Positions 21,993 through 33,554 are shown, numbered from the stretch's first letter. The stretch: DNA of 64,000 nt from Prorocentrum cordatum (GCA_963575745.1 CAUYUJ010016345.1:10001-74000), one strand, 5' to 3'. Translations and numbers: made by a program. Notes: a model not told the origin generated them from the sequence alone.

Positions 21993-22014
21993 TCCGCAGC
22001 AGTCTTGGCTCAAT
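21993..22014 (+). other. Dinoflagellate spliced-leader-like sequence, copy 2
   Basis: This contains CTTGGCTCAA and matches DinoSL at 17 of 22 positions by my count. The bases after it (GCCATGGAGCACCC, then GACCGCGAGTCG) match those after copy 1 (GCCACGGCGCACCC, then GACCGCGAGTCG), so both sit at the same place in two copies of one element. Confidence 0.55.
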
Positions 22015-22420
22015 GCCATGGAGCACCCAACGACCGCGAGTCGTCGCTTTGGGCCAAGTGAAGTTTCTGGTCCGCTGTCTCTTCCAGAGGTGTTTCGGCG
22101 CGGCTCGCACTGCGCGGCATGTGCAATGGCCCGCTCGGTCTCCCGCGGCAGGAGCGGCAGCGGCGGCAAGTGTCGGGTGCGCAGCGGGTGCCGCGGCTGG
22201 AACTGGGACTGGCGAGCCCGGTGCAAGGCCCGCGGGTCGGCAGCGCCACCGTGGGCCAAGGGCAGCGGGCAGGCCGCGCGCGCGGCGCCGGCGGCCCCTC
22301 AGCCCAAGGCCGACGTCGACGGCTGGGCGGAGCAACCGCGGGGGCGCCAAGCCCGCCGCCAGGCGCGCGGGGCGACCAGAGCGGCGCCCCAGGCTGCGGG
22401 GGCCAGCAGCAGCCGCAGCA
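22015..22420 (+). mobile_element. Second, truncated copy of the LINE 5' region
   Basis: The first ~40 bp after the spliced-leader-like sequence align with 15779-15820. The GC-rich character then continues to about 22420, where the unrelated repeat family of 22425 begins. No domain is visible. It is probably a 5' fragment cut short by a later insertion. Confidence 0.45.
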
Positions 22421-22424
22421 ACAT

Positions 22425-23250
22425 CAACGTCCTTGTCCATTGTCGAAGCTCCATGGTGACCCACTCGAATACGGTGGCCACTCCAGGAGGACGAATCGAC
22501 CGGGGGGATTTGGATATCGCCTACAAGCGGAACTTGGACATCGATTTTGCTGCCATGCACGCGGCAAGTTGGGAGCCTGACGAAGAAATTTGACTCTACA
22601 TCTCCTGGTGGAAATTCTCAATGACAAGACCACTGTCCCACCTCGCAAGAACTACGGATGCCTCCCCCAGGTACCTCCCGAGGTGAAGGGACCGCACAAT
22701 GGTTCTCGCCATGAGGTGGTACATCAGGATGTTCGGGACCTGGGAGCCCCTGCCGGGGACGACTACCATGCCTGGATCAACGTGGACGACCTCATTGAGC
22801 TAGCAGACCCCTACCAGCATGTAAGCAGTGGCTAAGAAGAAGACCCTTCAGATGAAGCAAGACATGGCCAAACCAGAAAAGGCGGAAGGACAGGGTGCAG
22901 ACGCGGACCAGACGATGCAGGACGAGCCGCCCGAGTTCGAGAGGAACTGGCGCTGGGCCACCGACGACGTAATCTACTATTTGGCACTGAAGAGCCGCGC
23001 TCAACACCAGCTGGACGCACAGGGTCTGAACCTCAACACCGCCATCAACGATCCCCTGTCGGAGATGATGGCCGTGCAGCATCAGTATCCGAGACAGCCC
23101 CCCTTCCAAGTCTGGCCGAAGCTGTTGACGCAAGTGCGACTCGGCATCGCAATCGGCAGGACCGAGTCGTGCAATGCGTATGAGTACGAGACCTTGCAGA
23201 GCTACCTGGAGACAGCAGCCGAGAGCGGTGACTACGAGCCCCTCTACGCG
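22425..23250 (+). repeat. Unclassified dispersed family, copy A
   Basis: This aligns along about 800 bp with 28752-29550 at roughly 85% by eye. Both start ACATCAACGTC.TGGTCCAT.GTCGAAGCTCC and pass through AGGATATCGCCTACAA-type and CCTGGATCAA sequences. Both encode a similar peptide: KPEKAEGQG, DEPPEFERN, YYLALKSRAQHQL. Both are later followed by the same ~65-bp minisatellite. No RT, integrase or transposase was seen, so the class is unknown. Confidence 0.75.
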
Positions 23251-23683
23251 CATTTTCAAGTGTGCAAAGACGACGGTCAAGGACCCTCCCGATGTTCACC
23301 CAGCGTCAGCGTTTCCTTGGAAGCAATGCATCGACCTGCCTGGCCGGGCCCCTGCCGCGCTGGCCATCATCCACAGCATGAGCTACAACGAGCTCCCGAA
23401 TGTCGACAGGAACCTTTGGCACCTACCTCAGGAGGAGAAGAAGTGCGTCGTCGACATCTGGGGAGAGCCGGGAAACGAAGGCGAGAAGCCTCTCGAGGAC
23501 ATCATGGACCAGATCAGGGTCTGCGGCGAGAACGACGAGAAAGATGAATTGGCAAGCCTTCTGGAGAACTTCAGCGAGTTGTCTTCCGCTGTGGGGATGC
23601 GCGAAGGATTCGTCGAGAACCCTTCACCAATGGACGAAGCCGTCGAAGAGGCCATGAAGGCTGCGGTGACTATCGACCATTAG
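22828..23683 (+). pseudogene. Coding-like sequence of unknown function in repeat family copy A
   Basis: Two frames joined by a frameshift near 23270 give a protein-like product of about 285 residues. It has a charged N-terminus (KKKTLQMKQD), DDVIYYLALKSRAQHQL, WPKLLTQVRLGIAIGR, then WKQCIDLPGRAPAAL, VDRNLWHLPQEEKKCVV, and an acidic tail ending at 23683. It is not recognised as any family. Copy B at 29190-29546 matches its first ~120 residues. The frameshift and multi-copy context suggest a mobile-element gene remnant. Confidence 0.45.
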
Positions 23684-24036
23684 ACCTCTACCCCAGGACT
23701 GGGGCACTCCTCTGACCCAAGAAAGTACATCATTGCTCACTGGGGGAAGGCCCATAATCTGTCCCGGAAGAGAAAGGCGGTTTTCAACCGAGTGATGAGC
23801 TCCAAAAGGTAGACGCGCCCCAAGGTCGACGCGACGAGGGCGCACCTACTCGACCTTCTCCTTCACTACGGTTGTTTTGACCGTCTTGGTTCGGGAGGTT
23901 CACTCTGGGAGATTTAGGTGGCCAAAGGATCCAGCTTTACTCGCGTGCATCTCTCGGGGCTCATCGATGGCCCTCTGGTTAAAGGTCCAATTGCACATCC
24001 AACCGGACCGCGGCGGGCCATGGATATGTCGACAAC

Positions 24037-24744
24037 ATGCGCCAGGGAAACGCAGCGGGACAAGGAGCGCAGCAAGAAAGGGGCCAAGATCGAGACCGCC
24101 TACCATGGCGCGCACTGGCATCTATCTGGAGCAAGAAGGACCTGTTCGAGCTGAAGCTAGGACCTTCGAGCAGCGCAAAGTCATGTGGCATCTCCTGCGA
24201 AGGAACACTTCGCCGCGCCTCCTGCACTTACTACACGGTGCACTTGTCGTCCGACGTCGGCCCCGAGATGAGCCTGTGGCCCTGCGTTTTCGAGCAGCAG
24301 GTGGACCGCAATCGTCGCGCAGGCTATCCCAAGATGCTCGCCCATAAGCAGCGGTGCCAGACCGAAGGCGGCGGCTACTTCAATGCGCTCTTCATCCACA
24401 CGACGACGATGAGGGGGATCTGGGACAAGGCACAGGCGAAGCAGCAAGTCTCTGGAAGGCATGGGCTCTGGAATCGCACGGTCAGGATGTGCCTGGCGGC
24501 GCGGGCTATCCCCACAGCGTTTCCGAGTGTCCGCGCGTACTCCGACGAGAAAATCGAGGACTCAGACCTGACGGTTCTCGAGGTCAAGCTGATTCCCAAG
24601 AACGAGAAATGGGCCCCTCAGTGGACCAAGGAGCTCAGCGCAGCAGATCGCTACCTGGAGCGAGCTGGCCAACAACACGACCTCCGCGGAGTCGAGCCGC
24701 AGAGTTTCATGGATCAGATGGGGCAGGCTACGGACACAGCGTAG
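24037..24744 (+). CDS. Hypothetical protein, 235 codons, unknown
   Basis: The open frame has balanced composition and plausible structure: YYTVHLSSDVGPEMSLWPCVFEQQ, a YFNALFIHTTTMRGIW stretch, and VLEVKLIPKNEKWAPQWTKEL. It lies about 350 bp after the copy A frame and may be another part of the same element. No motif identifies it. The start could be any upstream Met or a splice site. Confidence 0.35.
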   Translation: MRQGNAAGQGAQQERGQDRDRLPWRALASIWSKKDLFELKLGPSSSAKSCGISCEGTLRRASCTYYTVHLSSDVGPEMSLWPCVFEQQVDRNRRAGYPKMLAHKQRCQTEGGGYFNALFIHTTTMRGIWDKAQAKQQVSGRHGLWNRTVRMCLAARAIPTAFPSVRAYSDEKIEDSDLTVLEVKLIPKNEKWAPQWTKELSAADRYLERAGQQHDLRGVEPQSFMDQMGQATDTA

Positions 24745-25315
24745 TCTGGAGATTTCACAACGGACCCCCTGCTGGGCAATAAGGACCTCTCCTAGAGGTA
24801 TTCTCAAGGCCCACGCGTTCGCGGCTACGCGCCGGCTGTGCGTCGTAGACGCTTTGGGATTACATGATGGCTACGGCATGTACTATAAGTGGAAATGCAC
24901 GTTCTGAGGCGAAGCGGCGTTTCGGCTGCAAGAAAGGCAGGAGCTGCGGTTGCAATGCCAATTTCAGCCCCCCCCCCCCCCTTACGCGCCGCCAGCTCGG
25001 CTCGCAAGGTTCGTTGAGCTATCGCGGCGCGCCGTTGACGGACGCACCTCAGCCTCCGCAAAAGGAAGGAGAACGTGCTCTCTTCAAGCGCGGCCCCCCC
25101 CAACTTGCAATTCGTGTCTCTCTGCATCCAAAAGCTACTCCGGTGCAACCCACAATCTAGGCCTTGATTATGCAGCAACTCCTCAAGCGTCCATCTGGGA
25201 GCACGCTCCAGAATGGTGATCCTTGCGGGGTGGTGTTGTTCTCACCCGATCCTGTGAGTTTGGCTTGGACTGGCCTAGAATCCATGCGCGCGCGAAGCGC
25301 GCGCGTGGTTCTTGC
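24745..25315. other. Intron 3 stretch without recognised genes
   Basis: A C homopolymer lies near 24968-24981 and a short inverted GC hairpin (GCGCGCGAAGCGCGCGC) near 25287. Nothing else was recognised. Confidence 0.4.
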
Positions 25316-25320
25316 GGTGT

Positions 25321-25321
25321 A

Positions 25322-25365
<44 letters not shown>

Positions 25366-25510
25366 CATACATATAGTTTATATATATATATAGACATACA
25401 CATATACATAAACATGCGCATCTGCACACATGCCAAAGGAACATATACATGCACATTTGCATGCACAAATACATATACATATACACAAACACATATATAC
25501 AAGCTTACAT
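25321..25510. repeat. (AT)n and ATACAT microsatellite
   Basis: (AT)n from 25321 to about 25360, then TATATAG, then ACATATACAT-type repeats to 25510. Confidence 0.95.
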
Positions 25511-25639
25511 GTCTTAACCAGCGTGGAACCCAAACGAAAAATGATCACACTGTGGATGCGTCGCGTAAGCTACGTGGCGCAATCTACGCGGCGCACGCCA
25601 TGCGGCGCAGCATACGCGGTGCAAGCTAGGGGCGGCGAC

Positions 25640-25905
25640 GCAGCGGCAACGGGCGTCAACGAGATGAAACCTCGCCGAAGCCACCCAGCGCACGAGGCGG
25701 CCACTAGGCAGCCGCGGGCGGCAACGAGGCGGCCACGGACGGCGACGCGGCGAAACCTCGCCGGACCCACCCAGCGCACGAGTTTGCCACGAGGCGGCCA
25801 CGCGCGAAAACGTTGTGAAACCTCGGTGGACCCACCCAGCGCACGAGGCGGCCACGAGGCGGCCACGGGCGGCAACGCGGCGAAACGTCGCCGGACCCAC
25901 CCAAT
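25640..25905. repeat. ~65-bp minisatellite GAGGCGGCCACG, short array
   Basis: Units contain CCCAGCGCACGAGGCGGCCACG and GGCGAAACCTCGCCGGACC. This is the same satellite as 29560-30370. It follows repeat family copy A at a distance and copy B directly. Confidence 0.88.
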
Positions 25906-25909
25906 TCCA

Positions 25910-26789
25910 AGGTGAAAAGATTTCATCGAGGCGAATGCTGCATTACGGCGCCTTAAGGACGCCAAGCCAACGACACTATCGCCATCAAATCCATACCCTT
26001 TTCTCGTCTCCGCCTGGTCGCTCTGTGCGATTCGGGCCTGGACCTCAATGACGCGGGACAAGGTCGCTCTCGCGCAGGCGACATGATTTGCGCCGCTCTA
26101 CCTTGGCGGTTGGGGCCAATGCCATGTCCGAGGGTTCGTCAGAGGCCAAGCGGTTTACTTCGCGGCTTTTGAGTTTAAAAGATTACCCATGCGAACTCCG
26201 AGACCGACAGACTATGAACCGAGAAATCCGAGTGACGACGATCATGGAGCAAAATCCCGATTTGGATTTCATCACCATGGCGGACGCGAAATTCCTCTAC
26301 GGCTGCATCAACCGGGAACAGTTCGCATCGACCGAGAAGTGAGCTGCCCTGGAGATCGCGGTGGTTCGGGGCTCCTTGGAGAACCTCGGTGGTCAGCGTC
26401 GCCGTTTTCCACGCGAACTTAAACCTACAGACGGCTTGACGAAGTTTGCTAGGGAGTGCACAACCTCTCCTACAACTCACGCAGACGGCTAAGTTTCCTA
26501 CTACTGGGAAGAAGAGGACATGGAAAGGAGAAAAGCATATCGGTTGGCTACCGGGAAACGCAATCCGAGACCGAACATTTCGAATCATAGATTACCTTTT
26601 CTCGTGCGTATCAAAAACGTTTGACCCTTTTCTACTCAGCCTGTTTCCAACTCATCTCTCTCGACATGTGATGTTCTGCATTGCCCTCCACCATCGTGCG
26701 GTGGATGCGTCAGCATGTTGTCATGACGCATCGCTGTTTACAACATTTGGTTTTGGCTTCGTGGCCGGGATTCCCCTGCCTGCGGAGTC
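25910..26789. other. Intron 3 stretch, unassigned
   Basis: A short frame at 26088-26342 (84 codons) ends FITMADAKFLYGCINREQF and looks protein-like, but it is unsupported by any motif. Otherwise nothing was recognised. Confidence 0.35.
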
Positions 26790-27723
26790 ATGCCGCCCGA
26801 GGGCCCAGCACTTGGACCCCTGGCACACCTACTCGACGACCCACCAGTCTCCGGAGGAGAACAGGGCGAGTCAGTCGACTTTGACGGCGACGCCATGGAC
26901 AACACTTTCCACGACTGCGAGGACTACGATGACAGGACGTACGGCGGCACGGGCGGCTCGCCGGCTGCATTGGCCGACGACCCCTCGGCTGCCCCTCGCA
27001 GCTCGGCGCCAGCGGCGCCTCCTGAAGATCATCCCTGCACGGCTCTTCATCACGAGCTTCAAGAAGAACGAGAAGCAGGCGAGGTGCATGGGAGCGCCCG
27101 AGACTTCTTTCAGAGGACCTTGGAGGAGACTCGCCCCGACTCGGATTTCCAGGATCCCACGGACGTGGGCGGCATGGGAACTGCGGAGGTCGACAAGGAG
27201 CTGCTTGACGAGCAGCGCGGGTCGGTCCACCGACACGCGCAACCCGCACTCCCTGGACCGCCTCGACTCCAGGGGCCAATGCATCATCGCCCGCGACGGC
27301 GGCGATAGCGATGTCGTGAAATATATGCCGAAGGACGACACCGACAAGAAGGACCTGTCAACCGAGGCCGAGAAGAAAAGATATGAGAATATGGCGGGCT
27401 CGGGTAAGAAGATCACCCTTCGCAGAAGTGAGAAAGCGAAGAGGGTGCGCGGAGTGGACGACTGCAACAAGACCCTCGGGAAACACGTCAACCGCTTCGA
27501 GTTCCTTGAGGAAGTACCGAGGGAGTGGATCCCATCCGCCTCGGTACCAAATATCCATCACCGCAAAGCGCACACTGCACTCCTCATGGCCGCGGCTCAA
27601 AACCTCGAGCTGGAGATGCGTCATTTCGACCAGGTCTCAACTATGTGCACCACGCTGAAGGTGGTTCACTCTGACGTCGGCAGAGGATCTTCCAGCTACT
27701 GGAGGAGGGACTATAATTTCTAG
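26790..27723 (+). pseudogene. Coding-like sequence, acidic then Lys-rich, unknown
   Basis: A frame from 26790 encodes an acidic stretch (DFDGDAMDNTFHDCEDYDD, then Ala/Pro-rich). A frameshift near 27220 leads to a Lys/Glu-rich part with DTDKKDLSTEAEKKRYEN, TLGKHVNRFEFLEEVP and ALLMAAAQNLELEMRHFD, ending at 27721-27723. No known family was recognised. Together with 27729-28826 it may be one degraded gene of the same repeat family that ends with copy B. Confidence 0.4.
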
Positions 27724-27728
27724 CGGAA

Positions 27729-28826
27729 ATGCAACTGGTCAAGCTGCAGCGGTACATCGATCTGCAGCAGACCAAGATCTCGTTGATCAAGAAGCGCGGC
27801 GAGGCGGATAACGGACTCATCTGCGCCCAGCGTCAACTCGAGGTATTGGAGCATAGGGACGCGGAGGTGTTCGACCCAGAGACTGCAAACCGGGCCGACT
27901 ACACGGAGGGGCTGCCGACCTTCTTCTATCAGTTCGCGGTACGTTCGGAGATACAACGCATCCAGCGTGCCAGAATGAACCAGCTCGCGCAGTCTTCTTG
28001 CGATTTCCATATCTGGGCTTCCTGGAACCGCCACTTCAAGAGGCAGCTGCGGAATCGACTCCACAGGGCGAGGTGCGCCTTGAAGGACAAGAGGAGCAAA
28101 TCCAGCATGATGGCGGACCTGGAGGAAGCAGTGGACGCACCGAAGGTAGTTGGACAACCCACCAGGAAGAACCTAGGCCGCACATCCTGGAGCAAGCGGA
28201 CTCGACCCACGACCGAAGAGGCGATCCTAGCCAGAAGGGATAAGCATCGCAGGCACCGCCAGAACTGGAAGATCAAGCGCCAGACCGAGCAGGCCGAGGA
28301 GGTCGAGGACGAGGACCCGGACGAGGGCGACGACGAGCAGGAGGAAGGTACCAGGTTGGAGGGAGACCCCCCCGGCGAACCACCTGGCGCAGCGTCAGGC
28401 GACGACACCTTCGGCGACAACCCCCTGCAGCAGTACGAGACGCCCCACGAAGGCTGCGCGGAGAAGAAGCTGATTGCCAAGGCTCTGGCCAGCATAGGAG
28501 CTGAAGCAAAAGATGAGCCCGAGCCGCCCCCAGAGCTACCAGGGGGCGAAGCTCCGACGGCGAGAGGGCCCAAGAGACCTGCGACTGGAGGACAGCGCCC
28601 CCACGTCAACGCGCACGTCGCTGACGACGCGGCCAAAGAAACAGCCGTGGAGACAGCGAAGGAGACAGCCGAGGAGGACAAGCCACTCCCCCCAAGGCCG
28701 AGGCACGTCGGGGCCGTCGGTGTCTACGTTTTGTTTCCCGACGAGCACGACGACATCAACGTCTTGGTCCATCGTCGAAGCTCCAAGGTGACCTGCCCGA
28801 ATACGGCAGTCGCCCCAGGAGGGTGA
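27729..28826 (+). CDS. Hypothetical charged, coiled-coil-like protein, 365 codons
   Basis: The N-terminal ~150 residues are rich in Leu, Lys, Arg and Gln (MQLVKLQRYIDLQQTKISLI), consistent with helices or coiled coil. An aromatic stretch, CDFHIWASWNRHFKRQLRNR, follows. The rest is a low-complexity acidic and Pro-rich region with EEVEDEDPDEGDDEQEEG. Its last ~30 codons run into the start of repeat copy B. The frame also extends upstream of the Met apart from a stop at 27714. Function is unknown; probably a mobile-element product. Confidence 0.4.
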   Translation: MQLVKLQRYIDLQQTKISLIKKRGEADNGLICAQRQLEVLEHRDAEVFDPETANRADYTEGLPTFFYQFAVRSEIQRIQRARMNQLAQSSCDFHIWASWNRHFKRQLRNRLHRARCALKDKRSKSSMMADLEEAVDAPKVVGQPTRKNLGRTSWSKRTRPTTEEAILARRDKHRRHRQNWKIKRQTEQAEEVEDEDPDEGDDEQEEGTRLEGDPPGEPPGAASGDDTFGDNPLQQYETPHEGCAEKKLIAKALASIGAEAKDEPEPPPELPGGEAPTARGPKRPATGGQRPHVNAHVADDAAKETAVETAKETAEEDKPLPPRPRHVGAVGVYVLFPDEHDDINVLVHRRSSKVTCPNTAVAPGG

Positions 28827-29550
28827 ATCGATCGGAGAGACAAGGATATCGCCTACAAACGGAACCTGGACATCGACATCGCTTCCAGGTACGCGGCAAG
28901 TCGGGAGTTTGACGAAGAAGCTGGACTTTGCGTCTTTCTGGACGTCCTGGTGGAGATTTCCAATGACAAGGCCACGATCCCACCTCGCAAGATCTACGAA
29001 CGCCGCCCCCAGTTACTTCCCGAGGCGAAGGGGCCGCACAATGTTTCTCGCCATGAGGTGGCGCGCCAAGGTGCAAGGGACCTGGGATCCCCTGCCGGGG
29101 GCGACTACCATGCCTGGATCAATTTGGACGGCCTCGTTGAGCAACCAGACCCCCCACCAGCACGCAAGCAGCCATTGCTCTACACCGCGACGGTGGAGAA
29201 GAAGAAGATCCTGCAGATGAAGCAAGACAAAAGGAAGCCAGAGAAGGCGGAAGGCCAGGGTACAGACGCGGACCCGACGACGCAGGACGAGCCGCCCGAG
29301 TTCGAGAGGAACGGACGCTGGCCTACCGACGACGCAATCTACTACTTGGCGCTGAAGAGCCGCGCTCAACATCAGCTGGCCGCTCAGGGTCTGAACCCTA
29401 ACCACCTTCAGCGACCCCCTGTCGGATATGATGGCCGCGCAGCATCAGTATCCGAGGCCGCTTACCTTTCATGTCTGGCTGAAGCTGTTGACGCAAACGC
29501 CACTGGGCATCGCCATCGGCATGATCGAGTCGCGCATCACGTATGAGTAC
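28752..29550 (+). repeat. Unclassified dispersed family, copy B
   Basis: Partner of 22425-23250. The alignment ends at ACGTATGAGTACGAGA (29537-29552; the counterpart in copy A lies near 23176-23191). After that, copy B goes straight into the ~65-bp minisatellite, whereas copy A continues with further coding-like sequence. This suggests copy B is truncated or recombined with the satellite. Confidence 0.75.
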
Positions 29551-29559
29551 GAGATCAGC

Positions 29560-30370
29560 ACAGCACACGAGGCGGCAACGTGTCGAAACCTCGCCGGGCC
29601 CGCTCAGCACACGAGGCGGAAACGAGGCGGCCACGGGCGGCACCGTGGCGACACGTTGCTGGACCCACTCAACGCGCGACGCGGCAACGACGCGGCCACG
29701 GTCGGCGACGTGGCGAAACCTCACCAGACCCACCCAGCGCACGAGGCGGCAATGAGCCGGCCACGGGTGGCGACGTGGCGAAGCCTCGGCGGATCCACCC
29801 AGCGCACGAGGCGGCAACGAGGCGGCAACGGGCAGCACCGTGGCGACACGTTGCTGGACCCACCCAGCGCGCGACGCGACAACGAGGCCGCCACGAGCGG
29901 CGACGTGGCCAAACCTCACCAGACCCACCCAGCGCACGAGGCGGCCACGACGCGGCCACGGGCGGCGACGTGGCGAAACCTCGGCGGACCCACCCAGCGC
30001 ACGAGGCGGCCACGACGCGGCCACGGGAGGCACCGTGGCGAAACGTCGTAGGACCCACTCAGCGCACGATGAGGCAACGAGGCGGCCACGGGCGGCAACG
30101 TGGCGAAATCTTGCCGAACCCACGCAGAGCACGAGGCGGCCATGACGCGGCCACGGGCGGCGACGTGGCGAAACCTCGGCGGACCCACCCAGCGCACGAG
30201 GCGGCCACGAGACGGCAACGTGGCGAAACGTCGCCTGACCCACCCAGCGAACGAGGCGGCAGGCGGCCACGAGGCAGCCACTGGTGGCAGCGTGGCGAAA
30301 CCTCGCATGACCAATTCAGCGCACGAGGCGGCCACCAGGCGGCCACGGGCGGCAACGTGGAGATCCCTCG
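29560..30370. repeat. ~65-bp minisatellite GAGGCGGCCACG, long array
   Basis: About 12 units built on CACCCAGCGCACGAGGCGGC, CACGGGCGGCGACGTGGCG and AAACCTCGGCGGAC. Open frames on both strands across it are repeat by-products. Confidence 0.92.
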
Positions 30371-30799
30371 CTGGACCCAAACAATTTCTTTGTAAGGGAA
30401 GTCAGCGCCCCTGGGTGCAAGCATCGTTGGGGGAAAGATATGTACACATACGTGGGTGTTTGGCAACCTGGCGTGCCCGACAGGGGCCGACGGATTACTT
30501 CACCAACCAGACGCACGAGTCTTTGTTATCAGTTCTGTTGCACGCAAAGCGGCGATTGGACAGGGCCGACGTATTCGATGACAAAGACGCTGACGCGTTG
30601 GACAAATCCTGCCCTTGGGGCGATGAGCTTGGCATGCACCTTGTGATCCTCACCGAGCAACATCCTTCTGCATGGCAGGAGCACCAGCTTAAATATAAAT
30701 TGTTGACGCTTCGCGTAACCCCACCAGCCCATCCAGAGACGATGCCCCAAGGAGTTGCCTCGATCAGGGAAGTGGGCAGCACACAGAGGAAGGGTCCAT
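30371..30799. other. Intron 3 stretch, unassigned
   Basis: No repeat or gene was recognised. Confidence 0.35.
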
Positions 30800-31390
30800 C
30801 TTGGAGCGCTCTTGTGTGCCTCGGGGAGCCTCTTGGGGCCTCTTGGGGGTCTCCTGGGAGCCTCTTGGAGGCCTCTTGGGCAACTCTTGGGGCCTCCTGG
30901 GCGCCTCCTGGAACCTTCTTGAGGCGCTCTTGGGAGCCTTGGGAGCGCTCTTGGGGCCATCTTGGAGGAGATCGATCAAAAAAGCCGGGAGCTCTAGTGA
31001 CGACCCCCCCTCGGGAGCCGCAAAAATCGCCTCTTGGGCCCCTCTTGGGGCGCTCTTGGGCGCTCTTAGGGCCGTCTTGGGGCTCTCTTGGGCATCTCTT
31101 GGGGCCATCATGGGCCCTCTTGGAGTTGCCTTGAGGCCTCGGAAGGCCATCGGAAGCGAAAAGACGAGAAAGCAAAATTCAGTGATTTTCCCAAGGCGGT
31201 TGAAGGATTGGGGCCTCTTGGCGGCCTCCTGGGTAGGCTTCGTGGCCACTCGGAGCCGCCTTGGAGCGGTCTTGGGGTCTCGTGGAGCATATTTATTGAG
31301 CCATCTTGGGCTATATTGGGCCATCTTGGAAGTCATCTTGGGCTCGCTGAGGCCTTCCTAAAGCCATCTTGGGCCATCTTGGACGCTCCA
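30800..31390. repeat. GGCCTCTTGGG monomer array
   Basis: Copies of CTCTTGGGGCC and GCCATCTTGGG are arranged as in 9560-12130 but with a less regular monomer. Confidence 0.85.
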
Positions 31391-32049
31391 ACGTCTCGCA
31401 GAACCCCCCTTCCAGGTCCACGGGAGGGAGTAGGGGGAGGGGTAAACCCCTCCCCGAAGGGGAAGAAGGGGGTTGGAAGAGAAAGCTCTCTAGGCCACCT
31501 ACGCCCATTGGGCTGGTTGGACTGTGTCACCCAAAAGAGATGGCAGAAGCGGTGATCAACGTCTTGGCTCTGGACCAAGTCACTTCTGAAAGCACAATTT
31601 CGCGAGAGTTGCAGCACTTCTACAACGAGCCCTTTCACAAAACGGCGGAGGCGTATTTGTTTATCCAATTGCCTGTAGCAAGTCCTTCCACCGTGCCAGC
31701 CGCCCACCATGCTGAGTGGCGATTGACAGTAACCCGTAATGCGCGATACCTCGTGTGCCGAGGCTATCCGCGACGTGTCGGGAAGATGCGTGTAATGATG
31801 ATGAGGAGGAGGAGGAGAAAAGGGGGGAGGAGGATGATGTCAGAAGGAGGAGTGTGGTGGCCCAGCGGGATGAATAAGACCTTAGTGATGACGATGATGT
31901 TGACTACGATGGTGGTGGACATGATGTCGGTGACGAGGAGGAGGATGATGATGAGGGCGATAAGATGATAATGATGATAACGATGACGGTGATGATAAGG
32001 AGGAGGAGGAAGAGGACGGTCATCACATGTGTCATCTTTTCGTCTTAAT
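31391..32049. other. Intron 3 stretch with hairpin and GAT microsatellite
   Basis: A perfect inverted repeat GGGGAGGGG..CCCCTCCCC lies near 31435-31462. A degenerate GAT/GAG microsatellite runs from about 31795 to 32025. No gene is supported. Confidence 0.55.
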
Positions 32050-32465
32050 TTGTTGAAGAGCTTTCATGGAGCTCATTTGGGCCATCTTGTGGTTGCTTTG
32101 GGCTCCGGCGGGGCAGCCTTCGGGGTCCTTTGGGCCACTTTGTGCCGTGTTGGAGCCTTCTTGAGCCATCTTGGGATTCTCTAGGGCCGTCTTGGACCAT
32201 CTTGGCATTATTGGGTGTCTCTTGCGGCCGTCGAGGGACCGTCTTGGGGGCATCTTGGGCCGTCCAGAGGCTCTCTGAAGCCATCTTGGTTCCCTCCGGA
32301 TGCCTTCTTGGGCCAGCCTTGAGCTCTTTTGGCGCCGTCTTGGGGCCCTCTTGGGCTGTCTTGACGCCGCGTCGGAGGATTATTAGGCCACTTAGGGGCA
32401 CTCTTTGGACGTCTTGAGGCCATCTTGGAGGCCTCCAGGGGCATCTGGCGCTGAAGGAGGCCCGA
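32050..32465. repeat. GGCCATCTTGGG monomer array
   Basis: Another member of the 21-bp-type family. It ends with a spacer of the form GAAGGAGGCCCGAAAAGGTGAAG, like the spacers of the other arrays. Confidence 0.85.
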
Positions 32466-32827
32466 AAAGGTGAAGACAACCACTTCTTTCAAAAACCCGA
32501 GGAGACTCTGCACACGCACACACATGTTTATACATACATCGGAGGTGAGGGGGTGAGATCGAAGTGGAACGGAGAGCCCCCCTACCGGGAAATCGGTTTC
32601 GGTTTCGTGTTCGTGCGTGCCGTGCGTGCGGGCGAGGCGAAGTTACGTGGGCGGGCGAGAAGAAAGTCTCCTCTGGCTGAGGCGCGGCCGGACCAAATGA
32701 TTTCTCTCCGGGGGCCGGTGCCGCGCGGTGTCCCGCCGGTGTCCCGCCTCCGGCTGAGGCGCGGCCGGACCAAATGTTTCCTTTCCAGGGGCCGGTGCCG
32801 CGCGATGTCCCGCCGGTGTCCCGTCGG

Positions 32828-32833
32828 TGTCCC

Positions 32834-32879
<46 letters not shown>

Positions 32880-32970
32880 GTGATGGTGATGGTGATGGTG
32901 ATGGTGATGATGATGATGATGATGATGATGATGGGGATGGTGATGGTGGTGATGATGATGATGGTGTCCC

Positions 32971-33034
<64 letters not shown>

Positions 33035-33522
33035 TAATGATGGTGATGATGGTGATGATGATGATGATGTTGACGATGTTGATGATGATGATGATGGTGA
33101 TGATGATGGCCATGGTGGTGGTGATGATGGTGTCCCGATGATGATGATGATGATGATGCTGATGATGCTGATGATGATGACGATGATGGTGTCCCGATGA
33201 TGATGATGATGATGACGTTGATGATGATGATGAGATGATGAGAATGACGATGCTGATGATGATGCTGATGATGATGATGATGGTGGTGTCCCGATGGTGA
33301 TGGTAATGATGAGGTTGATGATGATGCTGTTGATGATTATGATGATGGTGATGATGATGGTGTCCCGATGATGATGATGTCGATGATGATGATGATGACG
33401 ATGATGGTGTCCCGATGATGATGATGTTGATGATGAGGATGATGATGAGGTGATCATGATGGTTTTGATGATGGTGTCCCGATGATGATGATGATGCTGA
33501 TGATGATGATGGTGTCCCGATG

Positions 33523-33554
<32 letters not shown>

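Noticed and set aside
22425-29550. Copies A and B as LTRs of one retrotransposon
   Set aside because: The copies are coding-like, no primer site or RT lies between them, and no target duplication was found; kept as an unclassified repeat family.
31310-31345. GAGCCATCTTGGGCT as a third spliced-leader relic
   Set aside because: It is an ordinary variant of the GGCCATCTTGGG satellite monomer and matches DinoSL only over a short core.
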